From a bacterium (GTDB lineage Bacteria; Zixibacteria; MSB-5A5; GN15; FEB-12), in assembly GCA_016708025.1 (NCBI GenBank), contig JADJGQ010000002.1, positions 186,001 to 250,000 on the forward strand: a DNA stretch of 64,000 nucleotides, written 5' to 3'. The notes below the pieces were generated by a model that was given only the letters and a program-made list of their open reading frames with translations, was not told where the DNA came from and did no database searches. The position numbers were made by a program, and so were the translations under genes. Positions 1 through 9,155 of the stretch are shown here, in pieces (position 1 is the first letter of the stretch; each line of letters starts with the position of its first letter).

Positions 1-320
1 AAACTCAGCAGTTTTATGATAAGTACGGCGCCAAAACAATGGTCGTCGCACGCTTCGTCCCGATAGTCAGGACCTTCGCCCCGTTCATGGCCGGGGTCGG
101 CAAAATGCCGGTACGCAAATTCGCCTTATATATAGTCATCGGCGCGGGCCTCTGGGTTTCGTCCTTTGTCTGGATCGGCTACATTTTTGGACAACATCCG
201 TTCGTCAAAGAGCATTTCAGTCTGGTCGCGCTAGCGATTGTGGCGATCTCCGTGATTCCAATCGCATTCGAGTTTGTGCGGCATCGGTTCGGAAAGAAGA
301 CTGCGGAGAAAGAGAGCTGA
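1..320 (+). CDS. DedA/VTT-family membrane protein, C-terminal part
   Basis: The gene is cut by the left edge; the frame is open from base 3 and about 105 residues are visible. The stretch FYDKYGAKTMVVARFVPIVR, followed by an F-x-P-F-M-A-G motif, is the typical signature of DedA/VTT (SNARE-associated) inner-membrane proteins, a family linked to lipid-carrier scrambling and membrane homeostasis. At least two hydrophobic helices follow, with a basic, Lys-rich tail. An internal ATG at 39 lies inside the conserved motif and is not the real start. The stop is 3 bp before the next gene, so the two are probably co-transcribed. The family call is firm; the substrate cannot be read from this fragment. 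Confidence 0.88.
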   Translation, partial: TQQFYDKYGAKTMVVARFVPIVRTFAPFMAGVGKMPVRKFALYIVIGAGLWVSSFVWIGYIFGQHPFVKEHFSLVALAIVAISVIPIAFEFVRHRFGKKTAEKES

Positions 321-323
321 TCG

Positions 324-1988
324 ATGGATAGCCTGACCAATCTGCTGGCTGGCAATCACCTGTTGTTGTTATTCATGGTGATCGGCTTGGGATACTTGAT
401 CGGCTCGATCAAGATCTTTGGCTTTAATCTCGGCGTAGCCGCGGTCCTTTTTGTCGGCATGGCCTTCGGCGCTATTGACCCGCGCCTGCAACTCCCGGAA
501 TATATCTACATCATCGGTCTGGTGCTTTTCGTCTATGCGATCGGTCTGCAAGCCGGCCCAGGATTTTTTGCGTCCTTCCGCTCACACGGCCTTCGCTTTA
601 GTCTGCTGGCAGTTACTCTGCTTGGCATTGGAGGGCTCGTCTCCGTTCTCCTCTGGTGGCTGATGGATTTCTCTGCCCCCCAGACCGCCGGTCTTTTCTG
701 CGGTGCTTTGACCAATACACCCGCCCTTGCGGCTACCATTGAAGTCATCAAGTCGATGGCCGAGCAACTGCCGGCCGGTTCTGCCGAGCTGTTCGCCGCG
801 GTGCCGGTGGTCACGTACGGCCTCGCGTATCCGTTCGGTGTGTTCGGCGTCATTCTCTACTTTTATATCTTCACCAAGCTGTTCAAAGTTGATCTGGCGC
901 ACGAAGAGGCCCAGCGGCTGCAGGAAGCCGGCGAAGAACGGATCTTCAGTGTCACTTATCGCATCACCAATCCGGCGATCATTGGACGCTCTATCGAGAA
1001 AGTCCTCGCGTCATTTGGCCATACCGGTTTTGTGTTGAGCCGTATCAAGCGTGGTAACGATATTCAGGTGGTTCAACCGACCACCATCATTCAATCCAAT
1101 GACCTGATTGTAGCGGTCGGCTCAGAGCGTGGTCAGGAAATAGCCCGGCTCCTCTTTGGCGAAGAAGCCAGCGAGCATATTCCGGAACAGCGCGATGACA
1201 TGAGCTACCGGCGCGTTTTTGTTTCGAATAAGGCGGTGATCGGCAAAACGATCGATGAGGTCCGCGCGCTGGAACCATTCCAGGGAGCGATCACCCGCTT
1301 ACGTCGCGGCGATGTAGAATTTGTACCGACCCAATCGACTATTCTCGAACGCGGCGACCGTATTCTGGTAGTCTCGCGTCGCGAGGATGCCGACAAGGTG
1401 GCCGAGTTTTTCGGCGATTCGATCAAGTCGATCTCCGAAGCAGATTACCTTTCCCTCTCGCTTGGTATTGTGATCGGTGTGTTTGTCGGGATGATCCCGT
1501 TCCCTCTACCGAACGGCATGACTTTCAAGCTCGGCTTTGCGGGTGGACCACTGGTGGTCGGTTTGATTCTCGGACGTCTCGAGCGGACCGGCCCGATCAT
1601 CTGGGGAATGCCGTTTAACGCCAACCTGGTGCTTCGCCAGATCGGCCTCGTCTTTTTCCTCGCGGCAATTGGTACCCGCGCCGGACAGGGATTTGGCACC
1701 ACTTTCCACGAGGGAGGCTGGAGCCTGATCCTCGCTGGCGGCCTGATAACGACGACTGTGACCATACTGACAATTTATCTGGGGTATCGCTATCTGAAAC
1801 TTCCGATGGCGGCCGTGATGGGGATGATGTCCGGGATGCAGACGCAGCCGGCCTGTCTCGCGTATGCAAATCAACAATCCCAGAATGAACTTCCGAATAT
1901 CTGGTATGCGACTGTCTATCCGGCCTCAATGATCGCCAAGATCGTGTTGGCCCAGATCATTGTTTCACTGCTGATCATGCTCAGTTGA
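324..1988 (+). CDS. AAE-family (AspT/YidE/YbjL-like) transporter with two RCK_C domains
   Basis: A 554-residue integral membrane protein. About five hydrophobic helices occupy residues 1-195, two soluble TrkA-C/RCK_C domains occupy roughly 205-280 and 290-375, and a second block of five or six helices runs from about 380 to the end. This duplicated Asp-Al_Ex layout with central regulatory domains is diagnostic of the aspartate:alanine exchanger family, whose members exchange organic acids or amino acids across the inner membrane. The length matches the family. The ATG follows the DedA stop by 3 bp, which suggests translational coupling. Substrate specificity is not visible; the RCK_C domains may bind a small ligand. 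Confidence 0.88.
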   Translation: MDSLTNLLAGNHLLLLFMVIGLGYLIGSIKIFGFNLGVAAVLFVGMAFGAIDPRLQLPEYIYIIGLVLFVYAIGLQAGPGFFASFRSHGLRFSLLAVTLLGIGGLVSVLLWWLMDFSAPQTAGLFCGALTNTPALAATIEVIKSMAEQLPAGSAELFAAVPVVTYGLAYPFGVFGVILYFYIFTKLFKVDLAHEEAQRLQEAGEERIFSVTYRITNPAIIGRSIEKVLASFGHTGFVLSRIKRGNDIQVVQPTTIIQSNDLIVAVGSERGQEIARLLFGEEASEHIPEQRDDMSYRRVFVSNKAVIGKTIDEVRALEPFQGAITRLRRGDVEFVPTQSTILERGDRILVVSRREDADKVAEFFGDSIKSISEADYLSLSLGIVIGVFVGMIPFPLPNGMTFKLGFAGGPLVVGLILGRLERTGPIIWGMPFNANLVLRQIGLVFFLAAIGTRAGQGFGTTFHEGGWSLILAGGLITTTVTILTIYLGYRYLKLPMAAVMGMMSGMQTQPACLAYANQQSQNELPNIWYATVYPASMIAKIVLAQIIVSLLIMLS

Positions 1989-1995
1989 AACGGCG

Positions 1996-2727
1996 TTAGA
2001 CTTTTCCCAGCACATAGATCGACCAGGGGGAGAGGCGCGTTTCATTCACCCACTTGAATGGTTCGGTCTCGTGCGCCAGCGGCTGGTGCAGGTCGATCAC
2101 TTCAAGTGAGGCCTGCTCGTAGATATCACGGTACCCTTCATCCGTCCAGAGAACATCTTCGACCGGTCGACGGTCCTCGACATCGGTCATGACGATCTTC
2201 ACCCGATCTCCCAGCTTGGCAAACCTGTTCTCCGGAAATTCCTTGGTGGTGAAGGATGCCCACTCATGGGTGTAAATCTCCGGTGCGGAAACCAGATTTA
2301 TGATTCGGCCATCGTCGGCCAAAATCGAGGCTAGCTGAGTAAAGAGATTGAATTTCTTCTCTAGTGTCGGGACATTGTCGAATGTAAACGCGGCCAGGAT
2401 CAGATCGAAATGGTATCCGGCAAGGAGCTCAAGAGGAGAATCATTCACCAACAGATATTTGCCGGAGCGATCCTTTGTTTGCGCAAGCTTGAGCATGTCG
2501 GCCGAAATATCAACGCCGATCGTCTCAAAGCCGAGCCCCTTAAGAAAACGGGTGGAGCGACCGGTCCCACATCCAAAATCAAGTGCCCGTTTCCCGCTCA
2601 CATGCGTGGCAAAAAGTGTCGGGAGATCCCGGTATGCCAGATAATAGGTGCCGGGAAACTCCAGTCGCGCGTATGCTTCGGCGCGCTGCGCATCCTGATA
2701 TACATTCTCGAAATCCATCGCACTCAT
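1996..2727 (-). CDS. Class I SAM-dependent methyltransferase
   Basis: A Rossmann-fold methyltransferase of 243 residues from the ATG at 2727. Motif I is ALDFGCGTGRSTRFL near residues 48-62, followed by GVDIS carrying the acidic residue that binds the SAM ribose. The central LVSAPEIY region and the C-terminal beta strands fit a Methyltransf_11/25-type small-molecule enzyme; the substrate is unknown. An in-frame upstream ATG at 2775 would add 16 residues of low-complexity polar sequence and overlap the neighbouring gene by 20 bp, so 2727 is preferred. It is transcribed after the small anchored protein at 2756-3211 and converges on the transporter gene. Confidence 0.85.
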   Translation of the reverse strand: MSAMDFENVYQDAQRAEAYARLEFPGTYYLAYRDLPTLFATHVSGKRALDFGCGTGRSTRFLKGLGFETIGVDISADMLKLAQTKDRSGKYLLVNDSPLELLAGYHFDLILAAFTFDNVPTLEKKFNLFTQLASILADDGRIINLVSAPEIYTHEWASFTTKEFPENRFAKLGDRVKIVMTDVEDRRPVEDVLWTDEGYRDIYEQASLEVIDLHQPLAHETEPFKWVNETRLSPWSIYVLGKV

Positions 2728-2755
2728 GATACGTTTCTGTCCGGACTCAGGTTTA

Positions 2756-3211
2756 TCATTTTGAGCTGTCCGCAATGGGTAACGGGATCTTCCTGGACGA
2801 TACGGCGGAGTCCACCTCCGCTGGCTGAACTGTCGGCTTCACCGTGACTGAGTCCGTGCCGGACGGCGGCGCAGAGACGCTGGGCGTCGCCTTAAGCAGA
2901 GAATCTATCTTCCTGCTAACCAACTGGGAAAAAAGCAGTTCGCGCCCCAGATCCTGTTCAAACACCGTCAGGTAATGGAACAGATCATCCGATGTTATGT
3001 TATTGGCTTGCATAAGGGAATCACGATAGCTGAGGAACTTCGCTTTCTCCTCGCGATATGTCGCCGAGGCAAGCCAGACCTGCGCGGTGACCAGTGCATA
3101 CTGATTATCGATCGCTGTTGCCTTTTCCTGCTGCGCGCTCGTTATTCCCTTCCAGGTAAACCAACCGAGAAGGATGACCACGATCGGAAGTAGCCGTTTG
3201 AGCCAGATCAT
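2756..3211 (-). CDS. Small membrane-anchored protein of unknown function
   Basis: A 151-residue protein with one N-terminal hydrophobic helix (WLKRLLPIVVILLGWFTW) and an otherwise extracytoplasmic helical region of about 80 residues. The last 40 residues are low-complexity, rich in Pro, Ser, Thr and Val. The central segment resembles small anchored proteins of FCB bacteria (a loose similarity to DUF4296 was considered), but I do not recognise the family. The ATG at 3211 has a plausible GAAAG ribosome-binding site; a start 13 residues upstream at 3250 is possible but puts a polar stretch before the membrane helix. It is divergent from ispG, only 85 bp away. Confidence 0.6.
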   Translation of the reverse strand: MIWLKRLLPIVVILLGWFTWKGITSAQQEKATAIDNQYALVTAQVWLASATYREEKAKFLSYRDSLMQANNITSDDLFHYLTVFEQDLGRELLFSQLVSRKIDSLLKATPSVSAPPSGTDSVTVKPTVQPAEVDSAVSSRKIPLPIADSSK

Positions 3212-3296
3212 AGTTCTTTCAACTTTCGGTTGCCATCCGACGTACAACATCTACATTATGGGTCGATAGTAGCAACATTTCAACTTTCGTACGGAT

Positions 3297-4394
3297 ATGG
3301 ACTTACAACTCACTTACCCAATAAAGCGTCGCAAAAGCCGCGCTGTCAAGATTGGTGATGTCCTGATTGGGGGCGGTTTTCCGATTGCCATCCAGTCTAT
3401 GACCACCACGGACACCCGCGATGTGGACGCGACAGTCGGCCAGATCACTCAACTCTTTGATGCCGGCTGCGATATTGTACGCATTTCCGTCCTCAACCAC
3501 CAGGCAGGTGACTGCCTGAAAGCGATCAAGGACCGCGTCCCCAACAAGCCTATCGTCGCCGATATCCATTTCCAGTATAAGCTGGCGCTCAAAGCGATAG
3601 AGGCCGGTTTCGACAAGATCCGCATCAATCCGGGGAATATTGGCGCTGAGTGGAAAGTCCGCGAAGTTACCCAGGCGGCCAAAGATAAAGGAGTGCCGAT
3701 CCGAATCGGCGTCAACTCCGGTTCACTCCCGAAAGACTTGCTCGACCAGTACGGCCACGATGATCCCCGCGCTTTTGTTGAGGCGGCCCTGCGCGAAGCT
3801 GCCATTCTCGAGGATATGAATTTTCAGGATATCGTTCTTTCGGTCAAGTCGACCAATGTGAATATCGCCTTTTGGTCGTACCATCTCCTGGCCCAGCGAT
3901 GTGATTACCCGCTGCATATCGGCATTACCGAGGCGGGAATTCTGGAGACCGGCACGATCAAATCATCCGTCGGCATCGGAGCGATTCTTCTAACCGGCAT
4001 AGGCGATACGATTCGCGTTTCCCTGGCGGCTGACCCGATCCATGAACCGCGTGTCGCCAAACAGATATTGCAGAGCTGCGCGCTGGTCAACGAAGGAGTC
4101 GAAGTGATCGCCTGTCCGACCTGCGGACGTTGCCAGATCGACATGATCCCGCTGGCTGAGTCAATCTCTGCCAAGACCCGCCATATCAAAACGCCGCTCA
4201 AAGTTGCGGTGATGGGGTGTGCGGTGAATGGCCCCGGTGAAGCTGCCGCGGCCGATGTCGGCATTGCCGGCGGCGCAGGGAAGGGGATCCTGATCAAAAA
4301 AGGGGAGATCGTCGCGCGGATGGATGAAGCCGATCTCGAGCGAAATCTGCTCGATGAGATCGAAGCCATGACCGGCGAAAAAATTCCGCGATAA
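3297..4394 (+). CDS. ispG: 4-hydroxy-3-methylbut-2-en-1-yl diphosphate synthase (MEP pathway)
   Basis: IspG/GcpE converts methylerythritol cyclodiphosphate to HMBPP, the penultimate step of isoprenoid precursor synthesis, using a [4Fe-4S] cluster. The 365-residue protein starts with the usual RRKSRAVKIG / GGFPIAIQSMTTTDTRDVDA region and has the TIM-barrel motif KIRINPGNIG. The cluster ligands are visible as CPTCGRC (C273, C276) and MGCAVNGPGE (C308, E315). The short bacterial form without the plant-type insertion is present. A hairpin 40 bp after the stop probably ends transcription, so the gene looks monocistronic. It shows that this organism uses the MEP route. Confidence 0.97.
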   Translation: MDLQLTYPIKRRKSRAVKIGDVLIGGGFPIAIQSMTTTDTRDVDATVGQITQLFDAGCDIVRISVLNHQAGDCLKAIKDRVPNKPIVADIHFQYKLALKAIEAGFDKIRINPGNIGAEWKVREVTQAAKDKGVPIRIGVNSGSLPKDLLDQYGHDDPRAFVEAALREAAILEDMNFQDIVLSVKSTNVNIAFWSYHLLAQRCDYPLHIGITEAGILETGTIKSSVGIGAILLTGIGDTIRVSLAADPIHEPRVAKQILQSCALVNEGVEVIACPTCGRCQIDMIPLAESISAKTRHIKTPLKVAVMGCAVNGPGEAAAADVGIAGGAGKGILIKKGEIVARMDEADLERNLLDEIEAMTGEKIPR

Positions 4395-4434
4395 GCGATT
4401 CGTTTTAGATCACCGCATTCTTGAACACTGTGAC

Positions 4435-4466
4435 CGGCAGACGAACTCGTCTGCCGATTCTCTTTC
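4435..4466 (+). terminator. Probable terminator of ispG
   Basis: A ten-base perfect inverted repeat (CGGCAGACGA ... TCGTCTGCCG) sits about 40 bp after the ispG stop and is followed by the pyrimidine-rich run ATTCTCTTTC. The stem is strong, but the T tract is interrupted, so efficiency is uncertain. Confidence 0.65.
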
Positions 4467-4499
4467 AGCTCACGCCAGTCCTCGAAACTCCGTTGTCAC

Positions 4500-4532
4500 C
4501 AAAAAAGCCGGCGGGGCTTGTCGCCTCGCCGG
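4500..4532 (-). terminator. Intrinsic terminator of the coiled-coil protein gene
   Basis: On the minus strand, CCGGCG-A-GGC, a GACAA loop and GCC-C-CGCCGG form a nine-pair stem with one A/C mismatch. It is followed directly by six T residues. It lies about 60 bp downstream of the stop of the minus-strand gene at 4591-5298, as expected for a rho-independent terminator. Confidence 0.85.
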
Positions 4533-4590
4533 TCCTTGTATATCAAAAGGTGAGGAGCAAACATCCGTGTCTGCCCTCACGCACGCCTGG

Positions 4591-5298
4591 TTATCTCGGC
4601 ATCCCTAGTTTCAACTGCGCTTCATGCAATTTCATCCGGCGCGAGATGATATCTTTTTGCTTCGAGGCCAGTTTCTGTGTCGATTCAGCTCTTTGCTGTT
4701 GTAGTTTCAGCAATCTAACTTCGAGTTCGCGGAGCACCTGTTGCGAGGTGGTAAGGGTCAGATCGCCGGCTCCGGCCGCGTTGAGCGAGTCGAACTCTGT
4801 CCGCTTGCGGACCAGTTCGGTTTCAAGTTGCAGAGCCGTGAAATCTATCTCCGCCCACTCGGCATCCGCCTTGGCTTCGTCCACCTCGGTCTTACGAAGA
4901 TCCTTCAACTTGTTAAGCAGATTGATCGCCTGTTCGTTGGCCTTTTTTTCGATCTCAAGTGCCATCACCTCGGTCTCTCTTTTTGCCTTCTTGGCTTCGT
5001 TTTTGCGACGGTCAACATCGCCGAGAGTGACTTTACGCCCCTCGATCGTGCCGTCTACCTGCGCCAGGCGGGTCTCCGCCTGAACACGGCGATAATCAGC
5101 CAGTTGCTTCCCCGCTCTCGCATTCTCCATATCGTTATTTATCTCATCTACGGTGCGGGTCGGGATCACAACCATCCGCGGATCAGTCAACATTGATAAC
5201 CGCTGCTCCTGCGCGTTCGTCATTGAAGCAGTCGACAAAACTACTCCAGCCAGAAGTAACATCACCGGTGATACACGAGCCAATTTACCAAATGTCAT
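4591..5298 (-). CDS. Secreted coiled-coil protein of unknown function
   Basis: A 235-residue protein with a clear signal peptide (hydrophobic core PVMLLLAGVVL) and a likely signal peptidase I site after TNA, near residue 29. Residues 45-230 are almost entirely charged heptad-like helix (repeated Glu, Lys, Ala, Leu), predicting a long coiled coil in the periplasm. No enzyme motif is present. The start is supported by a strong AAGGAGATAGAG ribosome-binding site 2-3 bases upstream. It resembles structural or Skp/TolC-associated helical proteins only in general character, so no function is assigned. It is flanked by its own terminator, hence probably a single-gene unit. Confidence 0.7.
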   Translation of the reverse strand: MTFGKLARVSPVMLLLAGVVLSTASMTNAQEQRLSMLTDPRMVVIPTRTVDEINNDMENARAGKQLADYRRVQAETRLAQVDGTIEGRKVTLGDVDRRKNEAKKAKRETEVMALEIEKKANEQAINLLNKLKDLRKTEVDEAKADAEWAEIDFTALQLETELVRKRTEFDSLNAAGAGDLTLTTSQQVLRELEVRLLKLQQQRAESTQKLASKQKDIISRRMKLHEAQLKLGMPR

Positions 5299-5520
5299 TC
5301 TCTATCTCCTTTGTGCCGTTATATACGGTACGACTTCGTTCAACGTGAAAACTATTCCTCGTTTATCCACATTCTTGAACGCTGTACGTGGGGAGTTGTT
5401 CCGCGCAAAGAAAATGCGCTGCCATCTTAAACAGTGACACAACAAGGAGATCGCCGCTACAGACAAGCAACATGCCTGCTTCTATACCCGCGGACACACG
5501 GGCCACTCATGCGGAATACG

Positions 5521-7566
5521 CTATATCTCGCCCAATCTCTTCACAAAATCCTCGACTGTTAACGCTGGGAGCGAACAGACTGAATCAATACAGACATAGC
5601 CGCGCGTGGCGCCATCGGAGGATTTCCTGCCTTCAAACAACGGGCCCTCTGCCTGCGCATGCGAAGCGAACGCGATCACTCGATTGGGCATAAACCGCTT
5701 GTATGCCTCCGCCAGCATTCCATCGCGCACTTCTCCCTCGCCCACGATCACTATCTCGATCTTGCGCGAAAGCTGGAAATCAACCGCAAACAGCGCGGAG
5801 GTCATGCCGCTTGGATACCGCGCCAATAGACCGGAAAGAAAGCGCAAGCCACGCTCCGCCATCTCCTGCATCTCTTTCCGTTCGGTCAGACGGTGCAGTT
5901 TGAGCAGGTTCAACAGCATCACCGACCCGGGCGCCGGCATGGAACCATCCGTCTCTTCTTTGGGTCTGAAGATCAGATCTGGCTGGTTATCCGGTCGGAG
6001 ATAGAATGCTCCGTCTGCATCCATAAACTGTCCTGCCTTCTCTGCCAGGATCAGGGCAAACTGGAGCCATCGGTTGTTGTCGCCGCTGTTGTCGGACTCA
6101 TACAGGTCGATCAATCCGCGGATATAGTATGCGTAGTCCTCGAGAAATTCACCGCTTGAATGAACTGCTTGACGATACGCATGCGTTAAGGCACCGTCGC
6201 GGAACAGCTCGCGCTGTACAAATTCGGCATTGCGGATCGCCGCCTCGAGATAGCGCCGCTCACCGGTCACCTGATACCCTCTGCAGAGTGCGGTGACAGC
6301 CAGCCCATTCCACGAGGTCAGGATCTTGTCATCGGTCAAGGGACGGACACGTCTACTGCGGGCCTCGAACAATCTCTCTTTGGCACGCGCCAGAATCTCT
6401 CTTAACTTCTCTTCGCCGACAGAGACCTCCATCCGATCCGACTGCAACGTAACATGCAGGATATTCTCCCCCTCGAAATTCCCAATCGTCGTCGCATTGT
6501 AGTATTGGATCACCGTGTCGGCATCTTCACCGAGAATCTCTTTTAGCTCGGCTATCGACCAGACATAATATTTCCCTTCGACTCCCTCGGAGTCGGCATC
6601 CAGCGCGGAATAAAAACCGCCGGATGGATCCGTTAATTCCCTCAGGATAAAGTCGAGTGTACCGCGTACCGTATCGCGATAAAGCTCATTTTCGGAGACC
6701 TGGTACGCTTCGACGTAGGTCGGTACGAGCAGCGCATTATCATACAGCATCTTCTCAAAGTGCGGCACCAGCCAGAATGCGTCGGTTGAGTAGCGGGCGA
6801 AGCCGCCACCGATCTGATCGTATATGCCGCCGCGGGCCATTGACGCCAGCGCCTTTTCGGCCGCCAGCATAAACGTCAGATCCCCCGACCGCCTGCTGAA
6901 ACGAAGGAATAGCGACATCTCCAGCGGATGCGGGAATTTCGGTGCCGCCCCGATTCCGCCATGCGCATGATCGAAATTCTGCATCAAATAGCCCACCGCC
7001 GCCGTCAGCATCCCTTCATCCAGCCGCGTCCGGTCGCCGGTCATATTGACATGCCGGTAGATCTCATCGTAGATCGCATCGGCCGACTCAACTACCTGCG
7101 CCTTGCTTTCCGCATATGCACTCGCCAATTCGGTGATGATATGCAGAAATCCGGGCCGCCCCCCTTGATTGTCCGGCGGAAAATAGGTCCCCGCAAAAAA
7201 CGGCCTCAGGCTCGATGTCAGAAAAACCGACATCGGCCAGCCACCATGGCCGGTCATCGCCTGCGTAAAGGTCATATAGATGTGGTCAATATCCGGGCGT
7301 TGCTCGCGGTCAACTTTGATACAGATGAACTTTTCGTTGAGAAGATTGGCGATCGCTTCATTCTCAAATGACTCTCGCTCCATCACATGACACCAGTGGC
7401 AGGCCGCATACCCAATAGACAGAAAAATCGGCTTATCTTCGGACTTTGCCCGCTCGATCGCTTCATCCCCCCACGGATACCAGTTGACCGGATTGTGCGC
7501 ATGGCTCAGCAAATAGGGTGAGCTTTCGTTGATCAAATGATTGGTATGTGGAGATCCGGCGGTCAT
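5521..7566 (-). CDS. YyaL/SPATA20-type thioredoxin-domain protein (DUF255)
   Basis: A 681-residue protein of the conserved family related to human SPATA20 and B. subtilis YyaL. The N-terminal thioredoxin-like DUF255 domain (about residues 5-165) carries the pair CHWC (C57, C60) inside ACHWCHVMERESFE. The rest is an (alpha/alpha)-barrel like that of glycoside hydrolases and epimerases (for example LTSWNGLAVTALCRGYQ). The family is widespread, of uncertain biochemical role, and is usually described as a cellobiose-epimerase-like/thioredoxin fusion. Length and motif order are normal. It has no signal peptide and should be cytoplasmic. No operon partner is adjacent: about 130-220 bp of noncoding DNA separate it from both neighbours. 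Confidence 0.93.
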   Translation of the reverse strand: MTAGSPHTNHLINESSPYLLSHAHNPVNWYPWGDEAIERAKSEDKPIFLSIGYAACHWCHVMERESFENEAIANLLNEKFICIKVDREQRPDIDHIYMTFTQAMTGHGGWPMSVFLTSSLRPFFAGTYFPPDNQGGRPGFLHIITELASAYAESKAQVVESADAIYDEIYRHVNMTGDRTRLDEGMLTAAVGYLMQNFDHAHGGIGAAPKFPHPLEMSLFLRFSRRSGDLTFMLAAEKALASMARGGIYDQIGGGFARYSTDAFWLVPHFEKMLYDNALLVPTYVEAYQVSENELYRDTVRGTLDFILRELTDPSGGFYSALDADSEGVEGKYYVWSIAELKEILGEDADTVIQYYNATTIGNFEGENILHVTLQSDRMEVSVGEEKLREILARAKERLFEARSRRVRPLTDDKILTSWNGLAVTALCRGYQVTGERRYLEAAIRNAEFVQRELFRDGALTHAYRQAVHSSGEFLEDYAYYIRGLIDLYESDNSGDNNRWLQFALILAEKAGQFMDADGAFYLRPDNQPDLIFRPKEETDGSMPAPGSVMLLNLLKLHRLTERKEMQEMAERGLRFLSGLLARYPSGMTSALFAVDFQLSRKIEIVIVGEGEVRDGMLAEAYKRFMPNRVIAFASHAQAEGPLFEGRKSSDGATRGYVCIDSVCSLPALTVEDFVKRLGEI

Positions 7567-7694
7567 GCTCTTCTCTTTCGGGTCGAAGGTTGATTCTCAC
7601 CCAGCATAACCGGTTAGGTAGGCAGGGTCAACTCCATACGGAGCTACAACAATGAGCCGGGGGGAAGGTTTCGGGGATTTGTGGCAGCGATATT

Positions 7695-9155
7695 TCAGCG
7701 AGCGTCGAGAATGGTCGAAAACGTGGCCGACAATGAAAGCTTGAGAAACGGGATCGTTCGGTCATCGGACTCGATATGCCCGAAATTCGTGATCCGATTG
7801 AATCCGGCCTCTATATCATAGGCCGCGACTGAGCGAAGATACCCCTTGAGCCCGACTGAAAGACTCATCGACTTCTCAACAATGCCGGTCGGGAATGGCT
7901 CATCATAACTGCCATCCTGATTCAGCCAGGGCTCTGACCATTCGGCTGCGACTGAGCCTTCTCCCTGGCGCATATAGGAGAAGTTCAGAGAGGCGACAGT
8001 CAGTTCTCCAAACCATCGAAGTAAGCTTACATCGGTCAGATCGTAATCATTTCCCATCGCCGCGCTGATCAGGTTGTTCTTGAAAAGGTATCGATTGCGG
8101 GGGAGATCCTGATTAAATGTCCAGTTGGTAACCCGGCTATATTCCATCTTGAGGTCCAGCGATGGTGCCAGATCTGCCAGGTAACCGCCGATCAAGAAAC
8201 CGATCTCATTCGGCTCCTGATCCGACTGCGACTTGCTCTCGACCTGCATATCGTCGATCATGAGTTGCCCATAGAAATGGTATCCGGTAAATGGCTTGAT
8301 CGAAAAGTCGAATCCGACAAACGTATTGTCGTTACTTCCCTCATTCACCTGCGAGCCATGGAAAAAGATCAGCGGGTTGAGATAGTATAGCTCGATCTGA
8401 CGTCCCTCGCCACCGAAGACCACTGTTTCAAAGAGGCCGACACGGAGCCGTTTGGAGAGATGAATATCCAGGCGATGCCCCGCGAAATATCTGTTTTCGA
8501 TCACCTGGCTGCTGTCATTGACCCATCGCTTCAACGGGTCGAGCCTCGCCAAACGATATGAGAGGGTTAGTCTTCCCCAGCGGTAGCTATAACCGAATCC
8601 ATCAAGCGGGCTGTTTGGTCCAAGCACGAGTGAATTCTGTGTCCCCCAGAATGAAGCAAACCGGCCGGCTGTCAGGTCGAATCTCTCGGTTTGCCAATGA
8701 GCAAACGCATGTTCCACATCGCCCGCCAGACCGCGCCATTTTTTGCCGAGATATCCGGGGTCATTGGCCAGTTCTTCATCGAGGAGGAAATTTCCATAAA
8801 CAAAGAGATGTTTCGTGGGTCGGAACGCCAGCCCTCCGCGGATTGCTTCGTAAGCAAGCGGGCGCGATTGCCGCGCAGCACTGAAATTCTCGCCGAGTGA
8901 AGAAAACAAACTCAGGCGATAATCAGCCAGTTCATTCCATGAAGAGTAAGGTGTACCTGTCAGGTTGAATTTGTCGATCGGATAAGGTCCAAGCTGATAG
9001 TCAAATCGATTGAGCGTCAGTGCCCGATCGCGTGCCATCCGGTCGTACAATAACGAAGTTGACTGTTGTCCTGCGGGAATTAAACCCGGCGCGGCGATCG
9101 CCGATGCGGCAAGCAACACCAGTCCGGCAATTCCGCCTTTGAACAGAGCATTCAA
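7695..9155 (-). CDS. Wzi-like outer-membrane beta-barrel (capsule/EPS assembly)
   Basis: A 486-residue protein with a signal peptide (GLVLLAASAIAA) and alternating aromatic/polar strands throughout, ending as a C-terminal beta strand. Segments such as LRVGLFETVVFGGEGR, YYLNPLIFFHG and the following D-N-x-x-V-G-F-D-F pattern match the capsule assembly Wzi family, surface lectin-like barrels that anchor polysaccharide to the outer membrane. The start is a TTG that overlaps the stop of the upstream sugar transferase (TTGA), so expression is probably coupled. Its position next to the initiating glycosyltransferase supports a role in exopolysaccharide attachment. The Wzi assignment is by pattern and could also be a generic barrel. 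Confidence 0.72.
   Translation of the reverse strand: MNALFKGGIAGLVLLAASAIAAPGLIPAGQQSTSLLYDRMARDRALTLNRFDYQLGPYPIDKFNLTGTPYSSWNELADYRLSLFSSLGENFSAARQSRPLAYEAIRGGLAFRPTKHLFVYGNFLLDEELANDPGYLGKKWRGLAGDVEHAFAHWQTERFDLTAGRFASFWGTQNSLVLGPNSPLDGFGYSYRWGRLTLSYRLARLDPLKRWVNDSSQVIENRYFAGHRLDIHLSKRLRVGLFETVVFGGEGRQIELYYLNPLIFFHGSQVNEGSNDNTFVGFDFSIKPFTGYHFYGQLMIDDMQVESKSQSDQEPNEIGFLIGGYLADLAPSLDLKMEYSRVTNWTFNQDLPRNRYLFKNNLISAAMGNDYDLTDVSLLRWFGELTVASLNFSYMRQGEGSVAAEWSEPWLNQDGSYDEPFPTGIVEKSMSLSVGLKGYLRSVAAYDIEAGFNRITNFGHIESDDRTIPFLKLSLSATFSTILDAR

Noticed and set aside
4421..5083. Long plus-strand open frame opposite the coiled-coil gene
   Set aside because: Ser/Arg-rich translation typical of the antisense of a Glu/Lys-rich gene; the minus-strand gene has a signal peptide, ribosome-binding site and terminator.
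4415..5385. Shared string CATTCTTGAAC followed by CTGT at about 4417 and 5370
   Set aside because: Two short matches in opposite genomic contexts; no consistent position relative to genes and too short to distinguish from chance.
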